Source: Rhizophagus irregularis
Lineage: Eukaryota > Glomeromycota > Glomeromycetes > Glomerales > Glomeraceae
Length of the DNA stretch: 64,000 bases
NCBI RefSeq assembly: GCF_026210795.1
Contig: NC_089452.1
Location: 2,666,001 to 2,730,000, forward strand
Reading direction: 5' to 3'
Part shown: positions 1-12,700 of the stretch, piece after piece
Layout of the letters: each line of letters begins with the position of its first letter
Numbering within the stretch: position 1 is the stretch's first letter
Notes under the pieces: generated by a model
The model's input: only the letters and a program-made list of their open reading frames with translations
Database searches by the model: none
Told to the model about the DNA's origin: nothing
Made by a program: the position numbers and the translations under genes

Positions 1-445
1 GAAAGGCTTTTTCTAAATTCTTTTCTGTTCCTATTCCATATCCATAATATACACCTAGGTTATTCATTGCATCAATATGATCTTTTTCTGCTGCTTTTTG
101 ATACCAATGAAAGGCTTTTTCTAAATTCTTTTCTGTTCCTTCTTCATTATAATATCTATTGGCTAGATTAAACATTGCATCAATATGATCTTTTTCTGCT
201 GCTTTTTGATACCAATGAAATGCTTTTTCTAAATTCTTTTCTGTTCCTTCTTCATTCTTATAACAGTTGGCCAAGTTAAACATTGCTTCTTTATCACCAT
301 TTTCTGCTAATTTTTCTAAAGAATTAATACATTCTTTACACCATAATTCTTCAGTAAAAGGTATATTACAATATGAACAATTTTTGGTGTCTATTGTAAC
401 AGTATCTTCATCTGAGATATTTAATTTATTAAATTCTGTTTCCAT
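1..445 (-). CDS. Sel1-repeat protein, N-terminal part (cut by window edge)
   Basis: The minus-strand frame opens at an ATG at 445 and runs off the left edge of the window, giving 148 residues. It begins METEFNKLNISDEDT and then has a small CxxC...CxxC motif (CSYC and CKEC, about residues 23-40) that could bind zinc. About three 36-residue Sel1 (TPR-like) repeats of the form NLANxYxNEEGTEKNLEKAFHWYQKAAE follow. Such repeats form helical scaffolds for protein-protein contacts. It is a close paralogue of the Sel1-kinase gene at 9235-12551, sharing the N-terminus and repeat unit, so a C-terminal kinase domain is likely but lies outside the window. No break is seen in the visible part. Confidence 0.85.
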   Translation of the reverse strand, partial: METEFNKLNISDEDTVTIDTKNCSYCNIPFTEELWCKECINSLEKLAENGDKEAMFNLANCYKNEEGTEKNLEKAFHWYQKAAEKDHIDAMFNLANRYYNEEGTEKNLEKAFHWYQKAAEKDHIDAMNNLGVYYGYGIGTEKNLEKAF

Positions 446-2630
446 TTGTTATTTAGAAATTTGTTTTTACTGAAAAAAAAAAAATTATTTTTTTCTAGAC
501 AAATTTTTTTAACAAAAAATTTTTTTCTTGTTAACTGTCAATGAAGCTTCTAAAAAGAAATATTCTAACCAAAAGTAGAAATTACAACAAAAAAATTTTT
601 CGGTCCGTATTATTCCCGATGCACTGATCTGCATTGAGAAATTCCAACCATAAGTAGTTAGTTTAAAGCGGAGTAGGTTTGGCCAGCATTACGGCATTAA
701 GAAATTACGCTTGTGACAATAAGGGGCATGACAAATAGGTTTTCACTAACTGAAAAAATTCTGTACCGAAATGCTTACTAAAAAAAAGAAAAGTGGGTGA
801 TTTATAATCACGTAGTTCTGTCCGTTGTAAATGTCATGTTCAATAAAAGAAAATAACAAAATTAAACTTGTTTATTTTCTCACATTAAGATTATAAGAAA
901 GCATTTTATCAGCATTTTTCTCCAAAAAAATTAGTGGACAAATAGTCCTATTTTTACTAACAAATAAGATAGGATTATGAGCAATTGAGCATGTCCTTGT
1001 TCAACATTATAACTTTGATAATGTAAACAATCATGATGCAGATCAACGCATCAGAAAAATACAGTCCGAAAATTAATAATCCAGAATTTCTCCCTATAAA
1101 TAAAGTCAATCCGTGTTTTATATTCCATCATTTTTCCATAAAAGGCTCATATTTTTGGAATTAATAACCTTATATATATCACGGAATTTATCGAATTATT
1201 TACATTTTCCGTGAATGGATCCGTAAAAGGCTCATTTTTACAGAGTTTTTACAGAAATAACGGGTAATATTTTTTATAAGGCCTAATTTTAGTTAAAACA
1301 TGAAGGTATATTCTATTTTAAAATTTTATTTTTTTAGTAACTCATACAATTTTCCTTCCCTTCCTTCCATCCACTTACGTCATAATTCCTTTTTGAATAA
1401 AATTTCCCCTGCTCATTATTTCCTTTATATTTGTATCCTTTTTTTGCAAAAACAATTTTTTAATTTATTTGTAATACGTTCACTCTATTTACAGAGAATC
1501 ATAATAAGCGACAGACTTCAACGGTTTCTGTTACCTAGTATAGTTTGTGACTTCTAATTAATTGTTAAAATAGTATGTGCTAACGTTAAATTGAATGTTT
1601 TGACAGATTATTTTCTATATAGCTTATCTCTTGCTACTTATATTTACTATATGTTAAAACATAAACTGTTCATTATATTTGATTTCTTTCAGTTTATTTT
1701 ATATGTTTAGTTTCTTAATAATATATGTTTGATAAACTATGCATGTTAGAATTATGTTTACCTAATCATATGTTATTGGCAAAAAGGTTCCTTGACGTTA
1801 CAAAAATTTAAAATTGGTCAAAAACAATCATTTCACATAATTTTAAAATCGAGTCAATAAAATTTTTTTTTCTTTGCAATCCAAATTAATTCAATCGAGA
1901 AAATTTAAAATACTGTTTCAAATTTCCAAAATCCTAACCAATTTTTTGTCTGTAATTAGACGTAAGATGATTTTAGCAATTATAATTTTAGTTGGCTATA
2001 TAAGTAATTCAATTTGTTGTAAAAATGTAATAAATAAATATTATATAATTATGATTACATTTAGTAAAGCAAAAAATAATTAGATTTTCTTACAAAGTAT
2101 GAAAGTAATATGATTTTCAATATTAAATACAACCGACATATTACACTTTTGAAGATACATTTTCATTTGATTATTTCATAATAATATTGCCTGGTTAAAT
2201 CTTTAAATCTATAAATACATTCTCAGTTTACACGTGTAAAGGAAATGACATCATATATCGGTACAAATAAGTGTATTCTCAATATACCAAAAAATATTTT
2301 TAGGTGAGTTAGTAAATATTCATATTTTTAAATACTTATATTATTCATTTAATAAAATGATTTAATTAATTAAAAAATCCTTGTTATTGAATTTTTTAGT
2401 TAAAATCAAATCAATATCATATTATTAAAATTCGGGATTAAGAGATCTTAAATTTGGTGAAAATTACGTGGAATAAATTATTTTATGGAAAATTTCAGGT
2501 GTTGTTTATATTAATGTATTTTTTTTATTATAATACTTATGATGATTTCTAATTCACATAAAAATATTTATAATGGTAACATATTATATATATTGAACCA
2601 GAAATGTTTAAAGGGTTATAGTATAAGAAT
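446..2630. other. Gene-free AT-rich stretch with a dispersed repeat
   Basis: No convincing gene. Around 1090-1260 there is a dispersed repeat with the motifs TCATTTTTCC and AAAAGGCTCAT, present twice here and again at about 61240-61280. Short ORFs at 1300 and 1874 have AT-driven composition and no family signature. Confidence 0.5.
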
Positions 2631-2639
2631 GATTATTTG

Positions 2640-2975
2640 GGGAACCTGCAACAGACTGTAAGCATTTGCTAATTTTGAACATGATATCAATCTCATTTTT
2701 GAAATTCTTGATGGAAAATGATCTGAAATTACAGAAGATAAACCACAATGTTATGCAAATTTAATGAAAATTTGTTGAGATCCTGACTCCAAAAAAAAGC
2801 CAACAAAAAAAAAAAAATCTGTAGTGCTTGTAGTAGTTGATCTTTCAAAATAAGCATAATGAAATATTCAATAAAGCAAGGAATGGAAATTATTAAAACC
2901 GGAGAAGCTTGTTCTGTGCTCGCTAAAAACCTAATCCAAGCTATTTACACGAGTAGACAATCATTCTAAATGATC
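2640..2975 (+). pseudogene. Protein-kinase C-terminal relic
   Basis: Plus-strand reading recovers the end of a kinase domain and the tail typical of the large kinase family here. A stretch resembling CYANLMKIC followed by a stop and then DPDS matches the region CYTDLMKKCWDSNPSNRPT of the intact kinase at 9235-12551. Near 2935 the tail IQAIYTSRQSF corresponds to the family tail HPQA(I/C)YTSRLLNF. Several in-frame stops and frameshifts (for example TGA where Trp is expected) show that it is dead. No N-lobe, catalytic loop or start codon is preserved. Confidence 0.6.
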
Positions 2976-4239
2976 ATCTATTAATAGGAAAATTATTAAA
3001 ATAGTAATGCAGAAGAATGATAGGATTAGTTATGAGACAATACTAATATACACATGTGTATATATATTGCACATTTTTCTGTGACATATATTAAATTTTT
3101 GGTAAGTTTTATATTTGAATAATTTATTTTTAATTCCCTATATCATAAGACAACTGGAGCCATGAGAAAAAAAATATAAGACTAGCTATAGTAATGTATT
3201 AAAATACGAACACTTAAGAAAATTAAAGGGTAGAACACACAAAAAATTCTGGTAACAAAAAAAAAGAATAAAATTTTAGATAATCGATTAAAAAAAATTT
3301 AACTTCATAAAATTTACATACTATCCCAATTTAGTATGTATAAATGACATCGTGAAGTTCATAATAAGGTAATAAAACAAACTTGCAGATTAACAATTAA
3401 ATTTTTACATAGGCATAGCATTATAATGATTTGGAATAGGTCGGGCGCAAACATTTGAAAAAAATAAAAATAGATAATTTTACAAAAACTGTCATAGTTT
3501 AAAATACTTTTAAAATATATAATTATCTATTAAAGCATACTTAAATTCTAATAGATAATATATACTAAAATTACTATAGGTTTTTTACATCTATTCAATG
3601 TTCAGTATGTCGAACAATTTAAATTTTCGCAAATGTTATTTAGTCAAATGATAGTCTATCGGGTGATTTTTAGTATTATAAATATTTTTAAATTATGAAA
3701 AAATTATTCATTTAATGCGAAGTAACCATTACCGCCATTAAGATGTGAGTGGTTGGTATTGAAATGGTCATTTAATTAGCATGGCAAATCCAATAATGAT
3801 TTAATAACATGCGGTACATATCTACATGATGAGATATCTGTGAAGAGAACTAGTATTGCTCCGGAACTCTTTAAAAGTATGATGTTTCCTAAAAGGAATA
3901 TGGGTTTATATCGAAATATTTTACATATTGTAAAATTAATTTTTACTAGATAAAAGATTTAGCTTATATTAAATATAAAACTGCTCTTATATATCAATCA
4001 TATTTACATAATTACAACAACAACAGTTACATCATAAACAGCTTAAATATACAACCTATGACAAAAAAATTGAACAAACTCCAAATGCAAACTATCTGTC
4101 GGTATCTAAATTTTCCTATTGTCATATCAGACTAATAAAGAAGTTACTCCAGATAATAATATTTTCCCACAAAATTGATCCGAAAAATTCGATAATCACT
4201 TTTTCATCCATGTATTTTCTTATAATACATGTATATATG
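2976..4239. other. AT-rich stretch without recognisable genes
   Basis: No long reading frame, RNA gene or clear transposon end was seen. A short plus-strand fragment near 3850-3900 (read as SIAPELFK) could be a last scrap of a kinase activation segment, but it is too short to call. Confidence 0.4.
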
Positions 4240-5425
4240 TAATATTTTCAAAATTATCACTATTATAAGTGATTCCAGAAAAATATAATTTCATTCCCTA
4301 CAACTTTCAAAAAATCGTTAATATATCTAATAAATTATCGCCTATATTATATCATTTTCATCATTCATATCCGTAAAATAATCTAAACTATTTAATCCTA
4401 AATATATTAGATTTTTACAATTTAATAACAATGATTTAACATAATCGAAATCTTCAGGTACAAGATATGTTGATAATTGTTCAATATTTGGACAATTATT
4501 ATTAGATATTGTTTTAATCAACATTCCTGTATTTTAAGTATAAATATTAACTTGTGAAATATTGACTTTTGTTTTTTCAACTAAAGTTGCAGATTCTTTT
4601 AAAACATGATAATCTATTAAGACAAAGAATTTGAAATTCTGAAATTGCAAGATAATTTTGAAATTCTTCTTTAGTATCTTCATCACTATCATAAATACTA
4701 TAAATTGTTATTTTTTTTAGATTAGTTAGTGATGTTAAGAATGAAGGCGGAATAATTCTAACTGAGCGTAAATTAAGTTTATTAATCGTATTTCCTTTTC
4801 TTTCTAATGCTTCGCTTAATTCTTTACAAGTAGGTCCTTTTTTAATATGAAATTCAAACTATACACTTTTTAATTTTCTTTGTGCATCGATTAAAGAGAT
4901 AATCCGGAAATTTTTTCTTGGGAATAATCATGAATAATTAATACATTTAAATTTTTACAAAGTTTTGACATCTTATAAAGTGAATCAGTATCAACTTATG
5001 TTGAAGCTCCTGGGAATGATAACTAATATAGGTTGTGAGGTTCTCCATGATAATTCTTTAATATTATTACATTGACTAATGTATAATTTGTATAACTCTT
5101 GTTCTAAATATTTGTATTTTCTACATCTTCCAGTTATAAAGGTTCCACCAGTTACCATTTCTGTAATTTCTTTAATAAGTTTAGATTTCAGAAATTTACA
5201 ATAACTAATATAATTAAATGAAGGCGGTTTTAAAAGAATTGTCGAAGGTAATTTGATACCATTATAAAAGGTATTTTTTTGAAGTGGATAAAAGACAAGA
5301 AAGTATCATTAATTTTCTGTGGATAATTTTTCCATAAGATTGGAACTACTAAATGACATCATTCTTTATTAACTAAAATTTCTGTTTGTAATTCATTAAA
5401 AATGAAAACTAGGCAATCCACATTA
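4240..5425 (-). pseudogene. F-box/LRR-like protein pseudogene
   Basis: Read on the minus strand in shifting frames, this is a decayed copy of the F-box family represented intact at 16228-17667 and 35709-37142. Near 5360 the N-terminal F-box part HLVVPILWKN is recognisable after a stop where the intact copies have W. Near 4342-4524 a 60-residue open piece, with PNIEQLSTYLVPEDF and VKSLLLNCKNL, matches the C-terminal leucine-rich part of the paralogues. Many stops and indels separate the pieces. Intact members are about 480 aa, so the relic covers nearly the whole gene. F-box proteins are substrate-recruiting subunits of SCF ubiquitin ligases; this copy cannot encode one. Confidence 0.75.
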
Positions 5426-5697
5426 AGCCTTTATATCATCTTTCTTAATAAAATAAGAAAATTTCAATTTTTTTAAAAAAACGAAAATAAAATTACTGAG
5501 ATATTAAATGAACCGAGATCTGAGATGTTAATGGGATGTAAAAGAATATCTGATGATGTTAACGGGATGTTAAATGTTAGATATTAAAATAACATTTTTA
5601 TTATTAAAGTTTGTTAATATTATGTTATATGATATCAAAACATGACATTTATAGTGTTAATATTATCTATATAATTAAAAAAAATGGTGTAGCTGAT

Positions 5698-6906
5698 TCG
5701 TATTCTTTATAGTTAAGACCCGCTTGATCAGCAAGTATGTTGTACACCTGATCCAATTCCGGTTAATGAAATTTTAATCGGAAATTTTTTTTTCCAACCG
5801 ATCTAAATTTTTTCGGTTCCCCTTTTTTTATAATTTTTCATTTTTTTTTCTTGAACCGATCTTTTACTTTTGATTCTTTTTTTTTTTCAAATTTCCTCTT
5901 TTCTCTTTCAAAACACCTTTCCTTTTTTTTTCTTTTTTTAAAAATTTTTCGTTTTTTTTCCCTCTATTTTTTTTTCCAAAACCGAAAAATTATTATTATT
6001 TTTTTTTTATTAAATAATCTTTTAAGACTTATATTATTTTTAGACCATATTATTGAATTTTTTTTTCGGTCTTTTGGACTGAATTATCATTTATTTCAGA
6101 ATTTTTTTCGGTACTTATTTTTTTTTTTTAAACCCGATTTCTTTCTTTATCCTTTTTCTTTCCCCGTATTTTTTTTCTTTTTTTTCGAATTTTTTCTTTT
6201 TCAACTCGATTTTTCTCTTTATCCCTCCCCACAAATTTTTTTTTTTTTCGATTGACTTTTTTTCCAATCCGAAAAATTTTTTCCCCTTTTCCTTTTTCGG
6301 TTTGGTCTTTTTTCTTTCAAACCGAATATTTTTTTTTCCGAATACATTCTTCCACCATTTGGGTTTGGACCGGTGATCAGGTCAATGTTGCGGCGACACG
6401 GCAATTGCCTTTTTTCCCGATTCTTATTTTTAATAATAGTATTATTTTTTGTATCAAGCTCAATAATAAATAGATTTACATAATTATTTATTTTTTGTAA
6501 CAACGTTATAATTTAATTTTTCTGGGAATTTTTTTTTTTCATATTAATTAGTAAGATATTTTTTTTCTAGAGGATAAAAAAAAAAGATTTTTTTCGTAAC
6601 AATGTAACAACAAACTACATTGTTTTTGTAATGAATTTGTAAATTTCACAATACTGCAACATTTTTTTCGTGTGATAAATAAATTTTGCATTTAATAATA
6701 ATATTTTATATATTGTATAACAATTTCATTGTTAATTATATAATCATGTAAATTGTGTAATTTATTACATTTATTTCCTACTAATGGCATCATAATAATA
6801 GTAAAAAACTAGACCCATTCACACTGCAATAAAAGTAAATTATTGTTATTTTCTTACTTGATGGGCAAGTATCATCCCCCGGCGCAACGCGATGGGTTAC
6901 GACTAG
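5698..6906 (+). mobile_element. Non-coding repeat element, copy A (Helitron-like ends)
   Basis: This region shares its whole layout with 12701-13803 in the same orientation. Both begin with CGTATTCTTTATAGTTAAGA and a small CTTG...CAAG hairpin, then carry 600-700 bp of pyrimidine-rich DNA dotted with CCGAT and CGGTTT words. Both end with ACTTGATGGGCAAGT (a 5-bp-stem hairpin), a GC-rich hairpin and a terminal CTAG. A terminal hairpin a few bases before CTRR is typical of Helitron 3' ends, so a non-autonomous Helitron is possible; the 5' TC and A/T insertion site are not clear. The long F-rich ORFs inside are composition artefacts. Confidence 0.55.
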
Positions 6907-8056
6907 TAATTTATTAATTTATTTAGTAAAAAAAATTATGTAATTCGATTCAGAATGAGTAAATAAATATTGATTGAATTATAAATAATCCCGATTTTCT
7001 CTTGATTCGTTCATTTAAATAAATTTGTAATACAAATTCCCAAAACAGTATGCAAATTCTGGAAGCCCAAAGTGTTTTAAAAAGAAAACTAAAGGTTTTT
7101 TTACTGGTTTTTTCAGTTTTCAGAATAGTATTATATTTCAAAGTGTTAACATGCAAATTGCCCATAGTGTTAAAATGTCTGAAACCCATCAAAAACAAGT
7201 CACTTGCATGAAGAACTTTGAAAGAAAATAGTGCATTTAATCTTAAAACGTCAACTAATACAAATTCACCTCAAAACCTGAAGTGACAAATAATAATACT
7301 GTTGAAAGTCCAGATCTTGAAAGCTTTGCTAAAAAATTAGGTCTCAATATTTCAAATATAATTTGAGGAAATTTTATGGTATATATAACAAATCTGTTCC
7401 AAGCTTGATCACACTTTTACTAACGTATCACTTTGCTGGTGTAGCCGTAGGTATCTGAGAATCACATGATTGGATAAACATTTAATTGAAGAAAGAATGT
7501 TTGATCGAGATAATTAAAAATGCAATCATTTATAGCTACACAGTAGTTTATTTTATTTATATATAGTTATTTATATTTAGATCAGTTTATTTATAGTTTA
7601 GTTATAAATGGTTTATTAGTCATAATGAGTTATAATAATTCATGATTAGGAAGATGGAGTAAGATGGAAAGATTATATTAGTAACAATGATTATTAATCA
7701 GTAAATTACATCATAGATTAGATTTATAATTACAAATTATTAATAATCATTAGTAAAATGAATATCTTAGAAGTTTTTAGAATCTTTTAGAACTTTTAGC
7801 CATTATTAATTATAAATTACAGAATATTTTAGAATAGTTTAGTTAGTGAAATGTCAAAATGTATAAAAAGGATGTGGTTTGAATTTAGCTCCAGCAGCCT
7901 ATGGGCTCAGATTTATTTAATTGTTAATGAAGAGTATCATTGTAGTTTCACCATGAAAAACGATTAATAATTGAAGGGGGATTATCCAAATTTGAAATTA
8001 TTGTTAAAAGATATTAAAAGACTAAACCAAGTAAAATTGTTAAATTGTTAAATTGT
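6907..8056. other. Mostly empty; short coding-like scrap
   Basis: At 7281-7370 (+) a short open piece (read as TVESPDLESFAKKLGLNISN) has coding-like composition but no recognised family and is followed by stops. The rest is AT-rich with no gene seen. Confidence 0.35.
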
Positions 8057-8338
8057 TTACTGACAGGTGGCAGACATCGTGACACCAGCCCTGACTTCAT
8101 TTAGCCATCTACAGTATAATGACTGAATACGATTGCCATGATATTTTTTAATTAATTCCTCAGATATTTTATCCTTATACTTCCAATTCCAAACATCAGT
8201 CAAGAATTGTAATGTATATGAAGTCATTAGAGATAGATGATATGGGTGACTTGGATAAAAATTACTCCTTCTGAATGGGACCCAGTCAGAGAAGAGATTG
8301 CAACAAATAGAGACAAGTCGCATGTATTTATTGTTCAT
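8057..8338 (-). pseudogene. Unrecognised coding remnant (minus)
   Basis: A 93-codon open stretch contains a coding-like core (LQFLTDVWNWKYKDK, ISEELIKKYHGNRIQ). I do not recognise the family. It overlaps the plus-strand remnant that follows, so the part right of about 8240 is probably a shadow. No flanking splice sites make a larger gene obvious. It is more likely a fragment than a complete gene. Confidence 0.25.
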
Positions 8339-8503
8339 GGAAAGATTTTAAAGTATTATGAAAAAGATGTATCATGGGAAGAATATGAAAACTTGAGAAG
8401 AGATATCCAGGAAAATACTTTGCAAACGACTTGGAGGTTCTTATGATTGGGAAAGAGCTGTTTTTACAATGGATGATGTTAGCATAAAATTTTCAATTTG
8501 ACG
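8240..8503 (+). pseudogene. Unrecognised coding remnant (plus), frameshifted
   Basis: An open piece reads WIKITPSEWDPVREEIATNR and then KDVSWEEYENLRRDIQEN. A one-base shift near 8430 continues the sense into DWERAVFTMDDVSIKF before a stop. The charged, balanced composition is coding-like and unlike the surrounding AT-rich DNA. No family is recognised. The apparent frameshift and the lack of an upstream exon suggest a gene fragment. Confidence 0.35.
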
Positions 8504-9234
8504 CGTTCTACTGGTATTATTGGTATTAAATATTAATATACCTATCACTGAAAAGACTGTTCTATTGCACTAATAATGATACAATTAGGAAGGAATGGGT
8601 GTACTACGATATCAAATGTAACTAGCATAATGACCATTTCAAATATTTATTTTTATTTTGGAGGAGTTAATTTATTTTTAGAGTTCAAAAAAAGGAGTTA
8701 ACTGTTAGTTTTGACAGTTCGTAGTAGGAAGAATAATATAACATGAGTTAAATACATTTCTGATGTGTACAAATGGAGGCATGTAAATTTTTTCTTTGTA
8801 TTAGTTCTGCATCTATTACAAATAAATTGATAACGTATTACCATTATAAAAAATAAAATAAAATAAATCAAATTTGGCTATAATTCAATTATTGTGTTTT
8901 CAGTTTTAAGTATAAGAAATTATACAGGTACCAAATAGTATTTCATTATACAGAATTTGTATTAAAACAGATTCTGAATTTTCAATTTTTATAGGGCAAT
9001 TATAATATTGCTAAGCTAATAATAATACTAGCTAAAGTATGGATTTGGAGGTTAAGCTCAAATTTGCTAAACAAATCTGAAAATGAAAATATAAAATAAA
9101 CCTTATTTAACAATTAACATATTCTTTATATATTTAATAATGTTTATCTCTTATTTTTTATTGTAAAACTGCAAAAATACAAAAATACATAAATAATTAA
9201 ACAAATAAAGAATAAACAATAGAATTGTTGATTT
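8504..9234. other. Intergenic, 3' side of the Sel1-kinase gene
   Basis: AT-rich; no gene, RNA or repeat structure recognised. Confidence 0.5.
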
Positions 9235-12200
9235 TTAAATTTCAACTATACATTCCAGCAATTCAGAATATTCTTGAACAAAGCTCTCACTAATATTATT
9301 AGACTTTTCTATTTCTTTAGTAATGTTGCGACTTATATAACATGCTTGAGAATGAGATTGTACTACTCGTTCTTGTACTACAGCTTTGTTTGCTTTTACA
9401 AATTCAAACATATCATTTTTTAATTGATTATCAATATCAGATACATTATAATAACAATTTTCATCCGTGTTTAATCTGTAATATTCATTAATACATCTAA
9501 TCCATTCAGATATAATATTTTCAAGCATTATTATAGTTGGTCTATTAGAAGGATTTGAATCCCAACATTTTTTCATTAAATCTGTATAACATTTTGGAAT
9601 ATTTTCAATAATTTCAGGACGTTCACCCTTACAAACACTCAAGATAAGGTGATGATCATGTGCTCTATCACTAAATGGAGGATTACCTGATATAAATTCC
9701 CACATTATCATTGAAAAGCTATAAATATCACTTTCTGGAGTATAGGGTTTATTTCTTAATATTTCAGGCGCCATATAAGGTAAAACTCCATAAGTTTCAT
9801 TAATGCTGCTATTATCAGAATCTTGTAAATCACTTATAGGTTTACATAATCCTAAATCAATAATAAATGACTCATTGTAATTATCTGACATTAAAATATT
9901 TCCATCATGAAAATCACCATGAGTTAAATTTGATTCATGAATTACTTTAAGTCCTAAAATAATTTTTTTCAATAATTGTAACTTGTCTTGCCACTTAAAT
10001 ACAATTATGTCAGATAAACATTTTCTCAAATTTCCTTTTTTTGCATAACTCATTACTATCATATAATTTAAATTATTTGGATCTTGGGTAAAACCAAAGA
10101 ATTGAATAAATTTTGAAAATGATTTTTTCTGGCAATTATAATGATATTTCCACTATATAAATAATAAAAGTTATTAAATTTTGAAAAGAAAATAAAATTT
10201 TTTATTAAACATAAATAATATACCTCATCTAGAAATTTATTATTTAAATTTGATGAATTATTAAGTATTTTAAGAATGACTTCATGATCCGGCTGTCTAT
10301 TCCATTGTTGTTTGTCATAATTCCAACTAAAAATAGGTCCATCTGACCAGATAGCTTTATGAATTTCACTAAATCCTCCTTTATCATAATAATTAATACT
10401 TAACAATTCATTATAAGGTATCCACTCTAAAATTTCATAACTATTTTTAGCATTCAGTTGTGCTTCTTGAATAAATTTATCAATAAATTCATTTTTGCTT
10501 GTCCACTTTGAAAAACCTTGTTGAAATCGTTTAATATTACATTGTTGGCACCACTGATAATCAATATATGGTTGTTTGCATTCATTACATTGTTGGTGCC
10601 ATGGGTAATTAATAGATGGTTTTTTGCACTTACTACATATCTCATCTTCATCTTTAGCGCTTACTTTATTATTTAATGTTAGTACTTTTTGTTTCCAATA
10701 AAAGGCTGCTTCTAAATTTTTTTCTGTTCCTTCTCCATTTTCATAACATATGGCTAAATTATACATTGCCATAACAAGATCTTTTTCTGCTGCTTTCTGA
10801 TACCAAAAAAAGGCTTTTTCTAAATTCTTTTCTGTTCCTTCTCCATTTTCATAAAATTTACCTAAATTATTCATTGCTTCTTCAACACCATTTTCTGCGG
10901 CTTTTTGATACCAATAAAAGGCTTTTTCTAAATTCTTTTCTGTTCCTTCTCCATATTCATAGCATAAGGCTAAATAAAAAATTGCACTTCCTTCAGAATC
11001 ATTTTCTACTGCTTTTTGATACCAATGAAAAGCTTTTTCTAAATTTATTTCTGTTCCTTCTCCATTTTTAAAACAGTTGGCTAAATTATACATTGCTTCT
11101 TTAAAACCATTTTCTGCTGCTTTCTGATACCAATGAAAGGCTTTTTCTAGATTTTTTGCTGTTCCTCTTCCATTTTTATAAAATATGGCTAAATTATACA
11201 TTGCTTCTTTAAAACCATTTTCTGCTGCTTTCTGATACCAATAAAAGGTTTTTTCTAAATTCTTTTCTGTTCCTTCTCCATTTTCATAACATGCAGCTAA
11301 ATTATTCATTGCTTTTTCATTACCATTTTCTACTGCTTTTTGATACCAATGAAAAGCTTTTTCTAGATTTTTTTCTGTTACTTTTCCATTTTTATAACAT
11401 GCAGCTAAATTATACATTGCTTCTTTAACACCATTTTCTGCTGCTTTCTGGTACAAATAAAAGGCTTTTACTAAATTCTTTTCTGTTCCTTTACCATCAT
11501 TATAACAGTTGGCTAAATTATTTATTGCCATAACATGATCTTTTTCTGCTGCTTTATGATACCAATAAAAGGCTTTTTCCAAATTCTTTTCTGTTCCTTT
11601 TCCATCATTATAACATATAGCTAAATTATACATTGCTTTAACATGGTCTTTTTCTGCTGCTTTTTGATGCCAATAAAAGGCTTTTTCCAAATTCTTTTCT
11701 GTTCCTATTCCATCATCATAACATACGGCTAAATTATACATTGCTTTAACATGGTCTTTTTCTGCTGCTTTTTGATGCCAATAAAAGGCTTTTTCTAAGC
11801 TCTTTTCTGTTCCTATTCCAATATAATAAAAACTTGCCAAATTATACATTGCTTCTTCATCCCCATTTTCTGCTACTTTTTGATACCAACACAATGCTTT
11901 TTCTAAATTTTTTTCTGTTCCTTTTCCATTAATATAACAGTTGACTAAATTATTCATTGCTTTCTCATTACCATTTTCAGCTGCTTCTTGATACCAATGA
12001 AAGGCTTTTCCTAAATTCTTTTCTGTTCCTTTTCCATTTTCATAACATAAGGCTAAATTATTCATTGCCATTTCATTACCATTTTCAGCTGCTTCTTGAT
12101 ACCAATGAAAGGCTTTTTCTAAATTCTTTTCTGTTCCTTCTCCATTAGTATAACAGTAGGCTAAATTATTCATTGCTTCTTTATTACCATTTTCTACTGC

Positions 12201-12551
12201 TTTCTGATACCAGTAAAAGGCTTTATCTAAATTCTTTTCTGTTCCTTCTCCATTATAATAAAATTTGGCTAAATTATACATTGCTTCTTCATTACCATTT
12301 TCAGCTGCTTTTTGGTAATAATGAAATGCTTTTTCTAAATTCTTTTCTGTTCCTTCTCCATTTTTATAGCAGTTAGCTAAATTAAGCATTGCTTCTTTAT
12401 CACCATTTTTTGCTAATTTTTCTAAAGAAATAATACATTCTTTACACCATAATTTTTCAGCAAAAGGTTTATTGCAATACGAACAATTTTTGGTGTTTAT
12501 TGTATTAGTATCTTTGTCTGAAATGTTTGGTTTACTAAATTCAGTTGCCAT
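9235..12551 (-). CDS. Sel1-repeat protein kinase, two exons, 1081 aa
   Basis: Exon 1 is 12551-10224, the intron 10223-10153 (71 nt, GTATAT...TATAG) and exon 2 10152-9235; the frame is continuous, giving 1081 aa. Order of parts: a CxxC...CxxC finger (CSYC, CKEC; residues 20-40), about 16 Sel1 repeats of 36 residues (about 35-600), a cysteine-rich linker (CSKC, CNEC, CQQC; about 650), then a kinase domain from about 706. Kinase signatures are the glycine loop KGGFSEI (about 725), VILK with K761, the catalytic loop HGDFHDGN (854-861, HGD in place of HRD), DLG (875-877, in place of DFG) and MAPE (about 903-906). It is probably an active Ser/Thr or Tyr-like kinase; substrates are unknown. The family is strongly expanded in Rhizophagus. 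Decayed relatives lie at 2640, 39165, 53580 and 58840. Confidence 0.9.
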
Positions 12552-12700
12552 ATGTTATTTTAGAATTTTATTTTACTGGAAAAACAAATTTTATTTTTTT
12601 TAGGCGTATTTTTTTTGACAAAATTTATATTTATGAATGAGTTACTAAAAAAAGGAATCTATATAACTAAAAAAATACATGTGTAACTGTAACGTTTTGA

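Noticed and set aside
5851-6503. F-rich plus-strand ORF of 134 codons and K/R-rich complements
   Set aside because: Composition artefact of the pyrimidine-rich non-coding element; the same happens in its second copy at 13040-13444.
10454-12376. Plus-strand ORFs of 63-67 codons rich in Leu and Phe
   Set aside because: Shadows of the Sel1 repeats on the opposite strand, recurring at the repeat period.
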